A stretch of DNA of 64,000 nt, from positions 806,001-870,000 of the forward strand of contig NZ_CP060705.1 in assembly GCF_003048835.2 (NCBI RefSeq), in the 5' to 3' direction. Position numbers and translations under genes: made by a program. Source of the stretch: Campylobacter concisus. Its GTDB lineage: Bacteria > Campylobacterota > Campylobacteria > Campylobacterales > Campylobacteraceae. Every line of letters begins with the position of its first letter. Positions within the stretch are counted from its first letter, which is position 1. Of the stretch, positions 18,545-28,136 are shown piece by piece. The notes below the pieces were generated by a model. That model was not told the origin of the DNA. It worked only from the letters and a program-made list of their open reading frames with translations, and did no database searches.

Positions 18545-18573
18545 AAACCTGCTTGTTTTTACAAGTAGGTTTT
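18545..18573 (+). terminator. Terminator after the ComEA-like gene
   Basis: AAACCTGCTTGT-TTTT-ACAAGTAGGTTT stem-loop (one mismatch) starting eight bases after the stop codon and ending in a T-rich sequence. Confidence 0.75.
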
Positions 18574-18698
18574 ATAAAATCATATATTTTTTGTTTTAAT
18601 TGTAATTGACAAAAAAATATTACAACTTTCTTCAAATTTTATTGATCCGATAATTTGCTTAATTTTCATCTTCAGCCAAGGTGTTTTGCTAATTTGTG

Positions 18699-19397
18699 TC
18701 AAAATACTTGCCATCTAGCTTTACCAACTAAAAATTTGTACGGAATTGCTCCAAAAAAACGACTATCAAAAGAGTGATTACGGTTGTCGCCAACCATGAA
18801 AAACGTATCTTTTTCTAACTTCCATATAAAAGCATTTTGACAATCTTGAGTATCAAAATTTGATTTAGATGAAGGTATTTCTGAAGTATCTGCGTCATTA
18901 AGAGTTTCTTTTAACTCTTTTTGATACTCATGTTCTAAGGTATTAAATATTATTACACTATCTTCATCATAGTGTATGCCCGCAAATTGTTCTTTATACG
19001 GATCAAAAATAAATTCTTTATCTTGCGGACGTTTTAAATAAAGACCATCGCAAGCGAACCGAACCTCGTCACCGCCAACAGCAAAGACGCGTTTCATAAG
19101 GTGAGTTTTTGGACTTAGTGGATTTCTAAAAATTATCACTTCTCCACGCTCTGGACGAGCAGTAGAATCTAATATGTGCCCATTATCGGCTTTTGATGAT
19201 ATAAGAGGTGTCTGCGAGAAAGGGCTATATGGGTTTAATATACCGTAGTCAAAAAGAGTTGCAACTATAACCGAATCAATCTTATATGTTGGTTCCATTG
19301 AGCTTGTTGGAACAAAGTATATCCTTAAGAAAAACACTTGTGTTACAATAAATACTACAATGATACTAAGTGTAAATTTTATAAAAAAAATTTTCAT
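18699..19397 (-). CDS. lepB: Signal peptidase I
   Basis: Membrane serine protease that removes signal peptides on the periplasmic side. 232 aa with one N-terminal helix (about 4-27). The catalytic serine is in PTSSMEPT (S33), the general-base lysine in HLMKRVFAVGGDEV, and the box E motif is GDNRNHSFDSRFFG. An extra segment of about 60 residues between the lysine box and GDN makes up the beta-domain and is acidic (KETLNDADTSEIPSSKS). Campylobacter usually encodes a ~280-aa LepP elsewhere, so this may be a second, diverged peptidase. It is divergent from the tRNA operon and convergent with the ComEA-like gene. Confidence 0.88.
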   Translation of the reverse strand: MKIFFIKFTLSIIVVFIVTQVFFLRIYFVPTSSMEPTYKIDSVIVATLFDYGILNPYSPFSQTPLISSKADNGHILDSTARPERGEVIIFRNPLSPKTHLMKRVFAVGGDEVRFACDGLYLKRPQDKEFIFDPYKEQFAGIHYDEDSVIIFNTLEHEYQKELKETLNDADTSEIPSSKSNFDTQDCQNAFIWKLEKDTFFMVGDNRNHSFDSRFFGAIPYKFLVGKARWQVF

Positions 19398-19499
19398 AAA
19401 GAGAGCATCCTTTATCTACTAAGCTGGATGCAATTGTATAGTATTTTTTTGGTTTTGACCTTAATATATCAAGACGATCGGATATAGCAGGTTTTTTTC

Positions 19500-19528
19500 T
19501 TGACATATAATAATGTTTTTTGTATAAT
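19500..19528 (+). promoter_or_regulatory. Consensus sigma70 promoter of the tRNA operon
   Basis: TTGACA (19500-19505), a 17-bp spacer, and TATAAT (19523-19528): an exact match to the full consensus, 24 bases before tRNA-Lys. A full -35 is unusual in Campylobacter, where most vegetative promoters show only the -10. Confidence 0.85.
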
Positions 19529-19552
19529 CTCAATTCTTTTTTAAATAATCAT

Positions 19553-19628
19553 GTCTTGCTAGCTCAGTCGGTAGAGCATCTCACTTTTAATGAGGGGGCC
19601 GTTGGTTCGAATCCAACGCAGGACACCA
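19553..19628 (+). tRNA. tRNA-Lys (TTT)
   Basis: Cloverleaf with acceptor GTCTTGC/GCAGGAC, anticodon TTT in the loop CTTTTAA, T-arm GTTGG/CCAAC, discriminator A and encoded CCA. 76 nt. Confidence 0.96.
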
Positions 19629-19642
19629 TTTTTTGGGTTTAT

Positions 19643-19718
19643 GACCCTTTCGTCTAGTGGCTCAGGACTCTACTTTCTCTGTGTAGGAACAGAGGTTCAA
19701 ATCCTCTAAGGGTCGCCA
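19643..19718 (+). tRNA. tRNA-Glu, atypical anticodon arm (CTC by position)
   Basis: Acceptor GACCCTT/AAGGGTC is perfect, the D-arm GTCTAGTGG...GGAC is the tRNA-Glu hallmark, the discriminator is G and CCA is encoded. Counting from the D-arm gives an anticodon stem CTACT/TGTAG with one T-T mismatch, and a loop TTCTCTG with anticodon CTC and T at position 37. TTC, the expected Glu anticodon, cannot be placed in a paired seven-base loop. Identity Glu is likely, but the anticodon reading is uncertain. Confidence 0.75.
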
Positions 19719-19734
19719 GATATTTTAAATTTTA

Positions 19735-19810
19735 GGTCGCTTAGCTCAGTTGGTAGAGCGCCACCCTTACAAGGTGGATGTCATAAGTTCGAGTCTTATA
19801 GCGACCACCA
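19735..19810 (+). tRNA. tRNA-Val (TAC)
   Basis: Acceptor GGTCGCT/AGCGACC, anticodon stem CCACC/GGTGG with loop CTTACAA (TAC), discriminator A, encoded CCA. 76 nt. Confidence 0.96.
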
Positions 19811-19821
19811 TTACTTTAGGT

Positions 19822-19898
19822 GCAGCGGTAGTTCAGTTGGTTAGAATGCCGCCCTGTCACGGCGGAGGTCGCGGGTTCGAGCCCCGTCCGCTGCGCCA
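19822..19898 (+). tRNA. tRNA-Asp (GTC)
   Basis: Acceptor GCAGCGG/CCGCTGC, anticodon stem CCGCC/GGCGG with loop CTGTCAC (GTC), discriminator G as expected for Asp, encoded CCA. 77 nt. Confidence 0.96.
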
Positions 19899-20461
19899 TC
19901 TACTTTAAATTTTTCATATCCATTTTTATTTTTTTGTTTTTTTAAATTTAATGCAAAATTTTTATAAAAATATTCTATTAAATAATATGTAAAATAATAC
20001 ATAAAATATTGTCTTTAAAACAGATTGAATATATTTTCTCTATTAAAATTTTTTACTTTTATAGCTAAAATAACGATGAGAGCCTAATTTGCCTCGCGTT
20101 TTTAAATAAAAATATTTAAATTTTTAAACCTACTTATCAAACTCTACTTTTTTATTTAATGTAAATTTCAATTATCTTTCATATAGTCATTAGCGAACTA
20201 AAATAGCAATTTGTCTTTGTCTAAGGCATATTTTAAAATTTAAAGTCAAAATTTGTTTTATCACGAAATATACATATAAATTTTATGCCTATATGGGATA
20301 AATTTATCCTACCAAATGGCTAATATCAACCTCAAGAGCTTAAATTTTGGTGTAAATTCTATTTTTTCTCAAAAGTGATTACCGGCAAAGAAAAAATATG
20401 GTTTTTATCTTTTGATTATCAAAATATCAATATAATCGTAAAAATTTATAAAAGGATAATT
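19899..20461. other. Gene-free AT-rich spacer before ribBA
   Basis: About 560 bp with no credible gene. It begins with a T-rich stretch that may end tRNA transcription. I looked for an FMN riboswitch upstream of ribBA and see none. The only discrete feature is a perfect 14-base palindrome GGATAAATTTATCC at 20296-20309. Confidence 0.6.
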
Positions 20462-21475
20462 ATGGCACTTGAAAATGTATTAAGAGCGATTGAGGATATA
20501 AAAAATGGGAAAATGGTCGTTATGGTCGATGATGAGGACCGCGAAAATGAGGGCGATCTAGTCTTTTCGGCAGCTAGTAGCGACATGCAAAAGGTAAATT
20601 TTGCTATCACTCATGCAAAGGGCGTGCTCTGTCTCGCGATGGACGAGGCAAACGCTAAAAGGCTTGATCTGCCGCTAATGGTAGCTAAAAACACTTCAAG
20701 CCATGAGACAGCTTTTACGGTTACGATCGACGCAAAAGACGCAACAACGGGCGTTAGCGCATATGAGCGCGATATGACGATCAGGCTTGCAGCAGAGGCC
20801 AGCTCAAAGCCTGAGGACTTTGTGCGCCCAGGACACATTTTCCCACTCATCGCAAAAAATGGCGGCGTGCTAGTTCGCACAGGCCACACCGAGGGCTCAG
20901 TCGATCTTTGCAAGCTTGCTGGCGTTAGCCCGATGGCTTCGATATGTGAGATCGTAAAAGAAGATGGCACAATGGCAAGGCGCGACTATCTAGAGGAGTT
21001 TTGCAAGAAATTTGGGCTAAATATGATCAGCGTTTCCGATCTGGTTGAGTATAGGCTAAGTCATGAAAGCCTCATAAGAGTTGGCGAAAAAAGTGACGTC
21101 AAGATCGCAGACTGCGCGGCTATAAGATACGATATCACCGATCACAAAGGCAAAATCCACTCAGCCTATCTTTTTGGCGAGCCAAAGAGCAAGGCAAATG
21201 TCAAATTTCAAAAGATCCTTGCCGATCACGAGCTTTTAAGCAGTCCAAAATACGAAGAGCTTTTAAAAACTATCAAATTTCTAAGCCAAAATGGTGGAAT
21301 TTTGATCTTTTTAGATAGCGACAACTCAAACACAAGCAAAGACTACGGCATCGGAGCGCAAATTTTAAATCACTTTGGCGTAAAGGATATCGAGCTTCTA
21401 AGCTCAAATAAAAATAAAGAATTTGTAAGCTTAGCCGGTTTTGGACTAAATATAGTCGGTTATAAGGAAATTTAA
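20462..21475 (+). CDS. ribBA: 3,4-dihydroxy-2-butanone 4-phosphate synthase fused to degenerate GTP cyclohydrolase II domain
   Basis: Riboflavin synthesis: forms the four-carbon precursor from ribulose 5-phosphate. 337 aa. The RibB part (1-200) is intact: [52 protein letters not shown]. The C-terminal ~135 residues align in place of RibA but contain no cysteines, so the three zinc ligands of GTP cyclohydrolase II are absent and that activity is probably lost. A separate ribA would then be needed elsewhere. ATG 20462 has AAAGGATAATT upstream; the 29-residue upstream extension is spurious. Only ten bases separate it from hsdM. Confidence 0.88.
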   Translation: MALENVLRAIEDIKNGKMVVMVDDEDRENEGDLVFSAASSDMQKVNFAITHAKGVLCLAMDEANAKRLDLPLMVAKNTSSHETAFTVTIDAKDATTGVSAYERDMTIRLAAEASSKPEDFVRPGHIFPLIAKNGGVLVRTGHTEGSVDLCKLAGVSPMASICEIVKEDGTMARRDYLEEFCKKFGLNMISVSDLVEYRLSHESLIRVGEKSDVKIADCAAIRYDITDHKGKIHSAYLFGEPKSKANVKFQKILADHELLSSPKYEELLKTIKFLSQNGGILIFLDSDNSNTSKDYGIGAQILNHFGVKDIELLSSNKNKEFVSLAGFGLNIVGYKEI

Positions 21476-21485
21476 AGGAGATAAA

Positions 21486-23039
21486 ATGAGCGAAGAGGCA
21501 CAACGCAGAGCCTTACAAAATCAAATTTGGAGCATCGCAAATGAAGTAAGGGGTGCTGTTGATGGATGGGACTTTAAGCAGTATGTCCTCGGAACTTTGT
21601 TTTATAGATTTATCAGTGAAAATTTTACCGACTACATAGAGGCCGGGGATGATAGCATCGACTACGCTAGCATGGGTGACGATGAGATAGATGACGAGCA
21701 AAAAAGGGTCATTATAGAAGAAAAGGGCTACTTCATCTATCCTAGCCAGCTTTTTAAAAATGTCGTAAAAAATGCCTCAAGTAATGCAAATTTAAATACC
21801 GATCTGGATCAAATTTTTAAAAGTATCGAGGGTTCAGCCGCAGGGTTTGAGTCAGAGCAAGACATCAAAGGACTTTTTGCTGACTTTGATACGACAAGCA
21901 ACAGGCTTGGCAATAGCGTCGCAGATAAAAACAGAAGGCTTGCTGCTGTTTTAAACGGAGTTGCTGGGCTTGATTTTGGTGACTTTAAAGATAACCACAT
22001 CGATCTTTTTGGCGATGCTTATGAGTTTCTCATCTCAAACTACGCTGCAAATGCCGGCAAGTCAGGCGGCGAGTTTTTCACTCCGCAAAATGTCTCAAAG
22101 CTCATCTCTGAGCTAGCCATGCACGGACAAGAAAGTGTAAATAAAATTTACGATCCAGCTTGTGGCTCTGGTTCGCTACTTTTGCAAGCTAAAAAGAGAT
22201 TTGACAAGCATGAGGTAGAGCAGGGCTTTTTCGGACAAGAGATCAATCACACGACATTTAACCTTGCTCGCATGAATATGTTTTTACACAACATAAACTA
22301 CTCTAAATTTCACATCGAGCTTGGCGATACGCTTTTAGACCCAAAGCTTCAGGACGACAAGCCGTTTGACGCCATCGTCTCAAATCCTCCTTACTCTATA
22401 AACTGGATCGGCAGCGATGACCCCACACTTATAAATGATGCTAGGTTTGCTCCAGCTGGCGTGCTAGCGCCTAAAAGCAAGGCAGACTTTGCCTTTATCA
22501 TGCATGCTCTTAGCTACCTCTCTGCAAAGGGGCGAGCCGCTATCGTTAGCTTTCCTGGCATTTTTTATAGAGGCGGCGCAGAAAAGAAGATACGTGAGTA
22601 TCTAGTAAAAGAAAATTTCGTAGAAACCATCATCGCCCTAGCGCCAAATCTCTTCTACGGCACATCGATCGCTGTAAATATCCTTGTGCTCTCAAAGCAC
22701 AAAAGTGAAAACAAAACGCAGTTTATAGACGCTAGTGAGTTTTTTGAAAAAAGAACAAACAATAACGTTTTAACAAATGAGCACATTAAAAAGATAGTAG
22801 AAATTTTTGCCAGTAAAGAAGAGATCGCTCACGTAGCTACATCGGTGGATAATGACACTATCGCCAAAAATGACTACAACCTAGCAGTTAGCTCCTACGT
22901 CGAGCCAAAAGATACACGTGAGAAGATAGATATAAATGAGCTAAATTTACAGATAAAAGAGACCGTGGCTAAGATATCAAATTTACGCTCGCAGATAGAT
23001 GATATCATCGCGCAGATAGAGCTGGACGGCGAGAGATGA
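21486..23039 (+). CDS. hsdM: Type I restriction-modification methyltransferase HsdM
   Basis: DNA adenine methyltransferase and structural subunit of a type I R-M complex. 517 aa. The N-terminal helical domain ([20 protein letters not shown]) is followed by the SAM site [13 protein letters not shown] and the catalytic motif [20 protein letters not shown] precedes the start. It lies 10 bp after ribBA, so the restriction system appears co-transcribed with riboflavin synthesis. Its stop overlaps an ATG that opens a truncated hsdS copy (ATGA), probably the ancestral junction with hsdS. The subunit type resembles EcoR124-like (type IC) systems. Confidence 0.95.
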   Translation: MSEEAQRRALQNQIWSIANEVRGAVDGWDFKQYVLGTLFYRFISENFTDYIEAGDDSIDYASMGDDEIDDEQKRVIIEEKGYFIYPSQLFKNVVKNASSNANLNTDLDQIFKSIEGSAAGFESEQDIKGLFADFDTTSNRLGNSVADKNRRLAAVLNGVAGLDFGDFKDNHIDLFGDAYEFLISNYAANAGKSGGEFFTPQNVSKLISELAMHGQESVNKIYDPACGSGSLLLQAKKRFDKHEVEQGFFGQEINHTTFNLARMNMFLHNINYSKFHIELGDTLLDPKLQDDKPFDAIVSNPPYSINWIGSDDPTLINDARFAPAGVLAPKSKADFAFIMHALSYLSAKGRAAIVSFPGIFYRGGAEKKIREYLVKENFVETIIALAPNLFYGTSIAVNILVLSKHKSENKTQFIDASEFFEKRTNNNVLTNEHIKKIVEIFASKEEIAHVATSVDNDTIAKNDYNLAVSSYVEPKDTREKIDINELNLQIKETVAKISNLRSQIDDIIAQIELDGER

Positions 23040-23206
23040 GTAAAATTTTTGATCTGATAAATGAGCTTTGCCCTGATGGTGAGCAAAGGGGCAAGCAGGA
23101 CATCAACTGCTTGATGTCCGTCCCTTTGCGAGTGAGTGGAGCATATTGCGTAGCAATGCGAACGATGGCTCCGAAATTTCACTCGCGAAGCCGAGCAAAA
23201 TTTTAA
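23036..23206 (+). pseudogene. Truncated hsdS 5' copy interrupted by a palindromic element
   Basis: Opens as ATGA overlapping the hsdM stop and encodes [15 protein letters not shown], identical to the start of the full hsdS at 23217. The coding sense then departs into a palindromic insert and stops after 56 codons. The first 44 bases (23036-23079) match 23217-23260 with a single G/A difference. This looks like the original hsdS start, displaced by an insertion or recombination that copied the 5' end. Whether the 56-aa peptide is made is unknown. Confidence 0.8.
23083..23186. repeat. Two-hairpin palindromic element flanked by GAGCAAA
   Basis: Hairpin one: GCAAAGGG (23083-23090) and GGACATCAA (23098) pair with TTGATGTCC (23111) and CCCTTTGC (ends 23129). 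Hairpin two: GCGAGTGA (23128), GGAGC and ATTGC pair with GCAAT, GCTCC and TCACTCGC (ends 23186). GAGCAAA occurs on both sides (23081-23087 and 23193-23199). The nested symmetry resembles a REP/MITE-like mobile palindrome. A related core occurs at 49.28 kb. Confidence 0.7.
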
Positions 23207-23216
23207 AAGGCTTGAA

Positions 23217-24410
23217 ATGAGTAAAATTTTTGATCTGATAAATGAACTTTGCCCTGATGGGGTTGAATTTAAAGAGCTTGGAGAGATTGCGGATATTGTT
23301 AGAGGTCAAAGGGTTACAAAAGCGGAACTGCAAAATGATGGCAAATATCCTGTTGTAAGTGGAGGTATAAAGCCGCTTGGATTTTTGAATAAATTTAATC
23401 GTGAAGCTAATACAATAACTGTTGCGCAATATGGAACTGCTGGATATATCAATTTTATTGAGGAAAAATTTTGGGCTAATGATGTTTGTTATTGTATTTT
23501 TCCGAAAAAAGAAATATCTAATAAATTTTTATTGTATTGCTTGATGAAAAATCAAGAATTCATATATTCATTAAGGACAAATGCAATTCCAGCTCATTTG
23601 CCACAAAAATTATTGAGTGAGATTAAACTCCCTGTACCTCCGATGGAAGTGCAGCGTGAAATAGTCCGTATCTTGGACTCTTTCACGCTTCTTACAGCAG
23701 AGCTTACAGCAGAGCTTACAGCAGAGCTTACAGCTAGGAAAAAGCAGTATGAATTTTATCGCGACTTTCTTTTAAGCTTTGACGAGCTTGATAAAAATGG
23801 AGGGTGTGAGCTAAAAACGCTTGGAGAAATTTGCGAGCTGATACGTGGCAATGGGTTGCAAAAGAAGGACTTTGTGGAGCGTGGAGTTCCTGCGATACAT
23901 TACGGTCAAATTTATACGTATTATGGAACGTTTGCTAGCAAGACTAAATCTTTTGTTTCGGTTGATACGGCAAGAAGGTTAAAAAAAGCGACAAAGGGTG
24001 ACGTTCTTATTTCTGGAGTTAGTGAAAATATACAAGATATTCTTAAGCCTCTTGGTTGGTTAGGTGAAGAAGTTGCCATATCTGGCGATATGTTTGCTTT
24101 GCGTCCAAATAAGGTCGTCAATACGAAATTTTTAACATATATGTTGCAAACTAATAGCTTTTATAAATTTAAAGAAAAGCACGCTCAAGGGGCAAAAGTA
24201 ACTCGTGTTAAGTCAGATAGATTTTTAAAATTTAAAATCCCCGCCCCATCACTTCAAACACAGCAAAAGGTCGTTGAGATATTAGATAAATTTGATACGC
24301 TTGTAAATTCTATAACTGAGGGTTTGCCACGAGAGATAGAGCTAAGGCGCAAGCAGTATGAGTATTACAGAGAGCTACTTTTAAATTTCAAACCAAAAAT
24401 GAGAGCATAA
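23217..24410 (+). CDS. hsdS: Type I restriction-modification specificity subunit HsdS
   Basis: 397 aa, two target-recognition domains, each read by its own half of the bipartite DNA site. TRD1 spans about residues 15-150 and TRD2 about 200-350. They are separated and followed by conserved helices with the matching motifs [15 protein letters not shown] and [15 protein letters not shown]. The central spacer contains TAEL three times (12-bp units from 23694), exactly the type of repeat known to set spacing of the DNA target in EcoR124-family enzymes. AAAAGG precedes the ATG. The start now lies 177 bp after the hsdM stop because of the duplication upstream. Confidence 0.92.
   Translation: MSKIFDLINELCPDGVEFKELGEIADIVRGQRVTKAELQNDGKYPVVSGGIKPLGFLNKFNREANTITVAQYGTAGYINFIEEKFWANDVCYCIFPKKEISNKFLLYCLMKNQEFIYSLRTNAIPAHLPQKLLSEIKLPVPPMEVQREIVRILDSFTLLTAELTAELTAELTARKKQYEFYRDFLLSFDELDKNGGCELKTLGEICELIRGNGLQKKDFVERGVPAIHYGQIYTYYGTFASKTKSFVSVDTARRLKKATKGDVLISGVSENIQDILKPLGWLGEEVAISGDMFALRPNKVVNTKFLTYMLQTNSFYKFKEKHAQGAKVTRVKSDRFLKFKIPAPSLQTQQKVVEILDKFDTLVNSITEGLPREIELRRKQYEYYRELLLNFKPKMRA
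23694..23729 (+). repeat. 12-bp tandem repeat (TAEL codons) in hsdS
   Basis: Three perfect copies of ACAGCAGAGCTT, followed by a partial ACAGCT. Each copy adds four residues (TAEL) to the helical spacer between the two recognition domains. Copy number can change by slippage without breaking the frame. Confidence 0.9.
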
Positions 24411-24420
24411 AGGCGTAAAA

Positions 24421-27400
24421 ATGATAGAGAGTAAAACCATACTTGAGTCAGAAAATTTCATCGTTTTAGATAAATATGAGAGATTGCCTCAGTCTTCAAG
24501 CTACCAAAGCGAAGCGGATATGGAGCGTGAGCTTATAGATGATCTTGCAAAACAAGGCTATGAGTATAAAAAAGATATAAACTCTCAAACGGAACTTTTA
24601 CGAAATTTAAAAGAGCAGCTAGAGAGGCTAAATAACGTTAAATTTAGCCCCTCAGAGTGGAAAAGGCTAGTTGAAGAGTATATCGACAAGCCAAACGATG
24701 GCATAATAGAAAAGACCCGCAAGATACAAGATGATCATATATATGATTTTACTTTTGAAGATGGGCATATACAAAATATCTGCCTTATCGATAAAAAAGA
24801 TATCGCTAAAAACAGCTTGCAGGTGATAAATCAGTTTGAGCAAACTGGCTCATCGCACAACAGATATGATGTCACTATACTTGTTAATGGCTTGCCGCTT
24901 GTGCAAATAGAGCTTAAAAAGCGAGGCGTGGCGATAAGAGAAGCCTTTAATCAAATTCACCGCTACTCCAAAGAGAGCTTTAACTCATCAAATTCGCTCT
25001 TTAAATACTTGCAAATTTTTATCATCTCAAATGGCACAGATACAAGATACTTTGCAAATACAACCAAACGAGATAAAACCAGCTTTGACTTTACTATAAA
25101 CTGGGCAAATTCAAAAAACGAAGCCATAAAAGATATAAAGGACTTTACAGCTACATTTTTGGCGAAAAATACACTTCTTAGCATACTGAGCAAATACTGC
25201 ATCTTTGACACAAATAATACCTTGCTTATAATGCGTCCTTATCAGATAGCGGCGACTGAGCGCATACTTTGGAAGATAAATAGCTCGCATAATGCTAAAT
25301 GCTACTCAAAGCCAGAAGGTGGCGGCTTTATATGGCATACGACAGGATCTGGCAAGACGCTAACTAGCTTTAAGGCAGCTAGGCTTGCTACACAGCTTGA
25401 ATTTATAGATAAAGTCTTTTTTGTGGTGGATAGAAAAGACCTTGACTATCAGACTATGAAGGAGTATCAAAAATTTTCAAAAGATAGCGTAAATGGCTCA
25501 GCTAGCTCAGCAGAGCTAAAGCGAAATACTCAAAAAGATGACGGAAAGATCATCGTAACAACCATACAAAAGCTAAACAATCTGATGAAGAGCGAAGATG
25601 ATCTAAGCATATATCAAAAAGAGGTTGTTTTTATATTTGACGAGTGCCACAGGTCTCAGTTTGGCGAAGCGCAGAAAAATTTAAAGAAGAAATTTAAGAA
25701 ATTTTATCAGTTTGGCTTTACCGGAACGCCGATATTTCCTCAAAATGCCATCGGAGCAGAGACTACGCAAAGTGTCTTTGGAAGCTCGCTTCATGAATAT
25801 GTAATAGTCGATGCCATAAGAGATGAGAAGGTGCTTAAATTTAAGGTTGATTATAACAATGTCGTGCCTAAATTTAAGAGTATAGAGACAGAAAAAGACG
25901 AGCTAAAGCTAAGTGCAGCTGAGAATAAAAGTGCATTTTTGCACCCTGAGCGTATCAAAGAAATTTCAGAGTATGTGCTAGAGAAATTTCATCAAAAAAC
26001 TCACCGTTTAAACGCAAGTGGCAAGGGCTTTAACGCTATGTTTGCAGTAAGCTCGGTAGATGCAGCGAAGCTTTATTATGAAGCGTTTAAAAATTTACAA
26101 AGCAACAAAGAGCGAGCTTTAAAGATAGCGACAATATTTTCTTTTTCACAAAACGAAGAGCAAGATATGGTTGGCGAGATAGCTGATGAGGGCTTTGAGC
26201 CAGAGTCGATGGACGTTAGCTCAAAAGAGTTTTTAAACAGCGCGATAAAAGACTACAATGCCTACTTTAAGACAAACTTTAGCGTTGATGGTGGGTCGTT
26301 TCAAGACTACTACCGAGATCTAAGCGAGCGCACAAAGAAGCAAGAGATCGATCTGCTCCTAGTTGTGGGTATGTTCTTAACTGGATTTGACGCGCCTTGT
26401 CTAAACACGCTTTTTGTGGATAAAAATTTACGCTATCACGGGCTCATACAAGCATACTCTAGGACAAATAGAATTTATGGTGCTACAAAAACTTTTGGCA
26501 ATATCGTAACATTTAGAGACCTAGAAAAAGCGACAGAAGATGCTATAACTCTTTTTGGTAAAGGCAGCACCAAAAGCGTCATACTCGAAAAAAGCTATAA
26601 AGAGTATATGGATGGCTTTACAGATGCGGTATCTGGAGAGGCAAGAAGGGGCTTTGTAGATATAGTAAGCGAGCTAGAGGCAAAATTCCCTGATCCTACT
26701 AAGATAGAGACGCAAAAGGATAAGAAAGAATTTGTAAAGCTTTTTGGAGAGTATCTAAGGGTGGAAAATGCTTTGCAAAACTACGATGAATTTGTTGCTC
26801 TAAGGGCTTTGCAAGAGGTAAATTTAGACGATGAAAAAGCAGTTTGTGAGTTTAGGGATAAATTTGGCTTAAGTGATGAACAAATCAAAGAGATGCAAAG
26901 CATAAAAGTGCCAAATGCAAGGGCTTTGCAAGACTACCGCGGAACGTATAATGATATAAGAGAGTGGCTAAGAAAAGAAAAGGCTGGCGAAGAGAAGGAA
27001 AAAGAGAGGATAAACTGGGATGATGTGGTATTTGAGGTTGATCTACTAAAGTCTCAGGAGATAAATTTAGACTATATTTTGGGTTTGATATTTGAGCATA
27101 ATAAAAAGATAAAAGATAAAGCAGCCCTTACTGATGAGGTGCGTCGCATCATCCGCTCGAGCTTGGAAAACCGCTCAAAAGAGGGGTTGATAGTTGATTT
27201 TATAAACCAAAGCGACTTGGATAAATTTAAAGACCGAGCTAGCGTGATAGAAGAGTTTTTTAAATTTGCAAAAGGTGTGATGAAAAAAGAGGCGGACGAG
27301 CTTATCACTTCTTTAAATTTAGATGAGGCTGGAGCAAGAAGGTTTATAAGTTCGTCTTTAAAGAGTGGCTTTGTAAGTCAGAGCGGAACGCAAATAGGCG

Positions 27401-27516
27401 AGATACTGCCTAAGATCAGCCCTTTAAATAAAAACTATCCAATAATCAGACAAAAAGTTATCGACGAGATATCGCATTTTGTTGATAAATTTAAAGAGGT
27501 TGGCTCATCGGTTTAA
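24421..27516 (+). CDS. hsdR: Type I restriction-modification endonuclease subunit HsdR
   Basis: 1031-aa motor and nuclease subunit that translocates and cuts unmodified DNA. The N-terminal PD-(D/E)xK nuclease is visible as [10 protein letters not shown] and VQIELKKRG. Superfamily 2 helicase motifs follow: [13 protein letters not shown] (Walker A), [12 protein letters not shown] (DEAD-like box), FGFTGTPIF, and [15 protein letters not shown]. The C-terminal helical domain binds the methyltransferase core. Full length with no disruption, so the system looks functional. Ten bases separate it from hsdS. Confidence 0.96.
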   Translation: MIESKTILESENFIVLDKYERLPQSSSYQSEADMERELIDDLAKQGYEYKKDINSQTELLRNLKEQLERLNNVKFSPSEWKRLVEEYIDKPNDGIIEKTRKIQDDHIYDFTFEDGHIQNICLIDKKDIAKNSLQVINQFEQTGSSHNRYDVTILVNGLPLVQIELKKRGVAIREAFNQIHRYSKESFNSSNSLFKYLQIFIISNGTDTRYFANTTKRDKTSFDFTINWANSKNEAIKDIKDFTATFLAKNTLLSILSKYCIFDTNNTLLIMRPYQIAATERILWKINSSHNAKCYSKPEGGGFIWHTTGSGKTLTSFKAARLATQLEFIDKVFFVVDRKDLDYQTMKEYQKFSKDSVNGSASSAELKRNTQKDDGKIIVTTIQKLNNLMKSEDDLSIYQKEVVFIFDECHRSQFGEAQKNLKKKFKKFYQFGFTGTPIFPQNAIGAETTQSVFGSSLHEYVIVDAIRDEKVLKFKVDYNNVVPKFKSIETEKDELKLSAAENKSAFLHPERIKEISEYVLEKFHQKTHRLNASGKGFNAMFAVSSVDAAKLYYEAFKNLQSNKERALKIATIFSFSQNEEQDMVGEIADEGFEPESMDVSSKEFLNSAIKDYNAYFKTNFSVDGGSFQDYYRDLSERTKKQEIDLLLVVGMFLTGFDAPCLNTLFVDKNLRYHGLIQAYSRTNRIYGATKTFGNIVTFRDLEKATEDAITLFGKGSTKSVILEKSYKEYMDGFTDAVSGEARRGFVDIVSELEAKFPDPTKIETQKDKKEFVKLFGEYLRVENALQNYDEFVALRALQEVNLDDEKAVCEFRDKFGLSDEQIKEMQSIKVPNARALQDYRGTYNDIREWLRKEKAGEEKEKERINWDDVVFEVDLLKSQEINLDYILGLIFEHNKKIKDKAALTDEVRRIIRSSLENRSKEGLIVDFINQSDLDKFKDRASVIEEFFKFAKGVMKKEADELITSLNLDEAGARRFISSSLKSGFVSQSGTQIGEILPKISPLNKNYPIIRQKVIDEISHFVDKFKEVGSSV

Positions 27517-27555
27517 GAGGCGCTTTTAAGCAAAATTTATAGTTTTGCATTTGGC

Positions 27556-28014
27556 TTATTTATGCTTTGCTTCGTGCTCTAGTAGCCAAATTTTAGTTGG
27601 CAAGCCTTCGCCGCCTGAGTAGCCACCAAGCCCGCTGTGAGAGAGCACTCTGTGGCAAGGGATGATGATAGGCAGTGGGTTTTTGGCATTTGCAGAGCCT
27701 GCTGCTCGGTAAGCGTTCTTGTGACCTGCAGCAAGTGCTAGAGCTGCGTAGGTGGTCGTTTCGCCGTATGGCACTTTTTGTAAAACGTCATAAATTTTGG
27801 CTCTAAATTTGGTTGTTTTTATATCAAGTCTAACGCTAAATTTTTTAAGTTCGCCCTTAAAATAAGCCTCAAGTTCATCTAAACAAAGCTTTAAATTTTC
27901 ATCTTTTACCGCAACTTTTTCAAATTTATCTACAAAATTTATCTCGCAAATTCCATTTTCACTAGCAACGATCTCTAAAATTCCAATGGGTGATTTTAGG
28001 TAGGCTTTTGACAC
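27556..28014 (-). CDS. ogt: Methylated-DNA-[protein]-cysteine S-methyltransferase
   Basis: Suicide repair of O6-alkylguanine by transfer to a cysteine. 152 aa. The active site IIPCHRVLSHSGLGGYSGG is intact and preceded by the DNA-binding helix PYGETTTYAALA. I start at GTG 28014 with GGAG six bases upstream, giving MSKAYLKSPIGILEIVAS. The open frame runs on to 28125 but that part is non-coding in character. It faces acnB across a short divergent promoter region. Confidence 0.88.
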   Translation of the reverse strand: MSKAYLKSPIGILEIVASENGICEINFVDKFEKVAVKDENLKLCLDELEAYFKGELKKFSVRLDIKTTKFRAKIYDVLQKVPYGETTTYAALALAAGHKNAYRAAGSANAKNPLPIIIPCHRVLSHSGLGGYSGGEGLPTKIWLLEHEAKHK

Positions 28015-28136
28015 ATTTACTCCTTGAAATTTGAAATTTTGGGCAAATTTTACTTTAGATTGTTTTGCTTTTTGATAAAATGCAAGCAAAATCAGCGATT
28101 TTAGACTAAAAACGAGCAAAATCACAAAGGAAATTT

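Noticed and set aside
20041-20461. FMN riboswitch before ribBA
   Set aside because: The expected conserved blocks (AGGGGCAGGG and similar) are absent; the leader is plain AT-rich sequence.
23036-23216. Insertion sequence with transposase in the hsd locus
   Set aside because: The insert is only about 105-137 bp and encodes no transposase; it is better called a palindromic element.
27556-28125. Longer 189-aa form of the alkyltransferase
   Set aside because: The first 37 codons lie in the divergent promoter region; the GTG at 28014 has a proper ribosome site and gives the normal family start.
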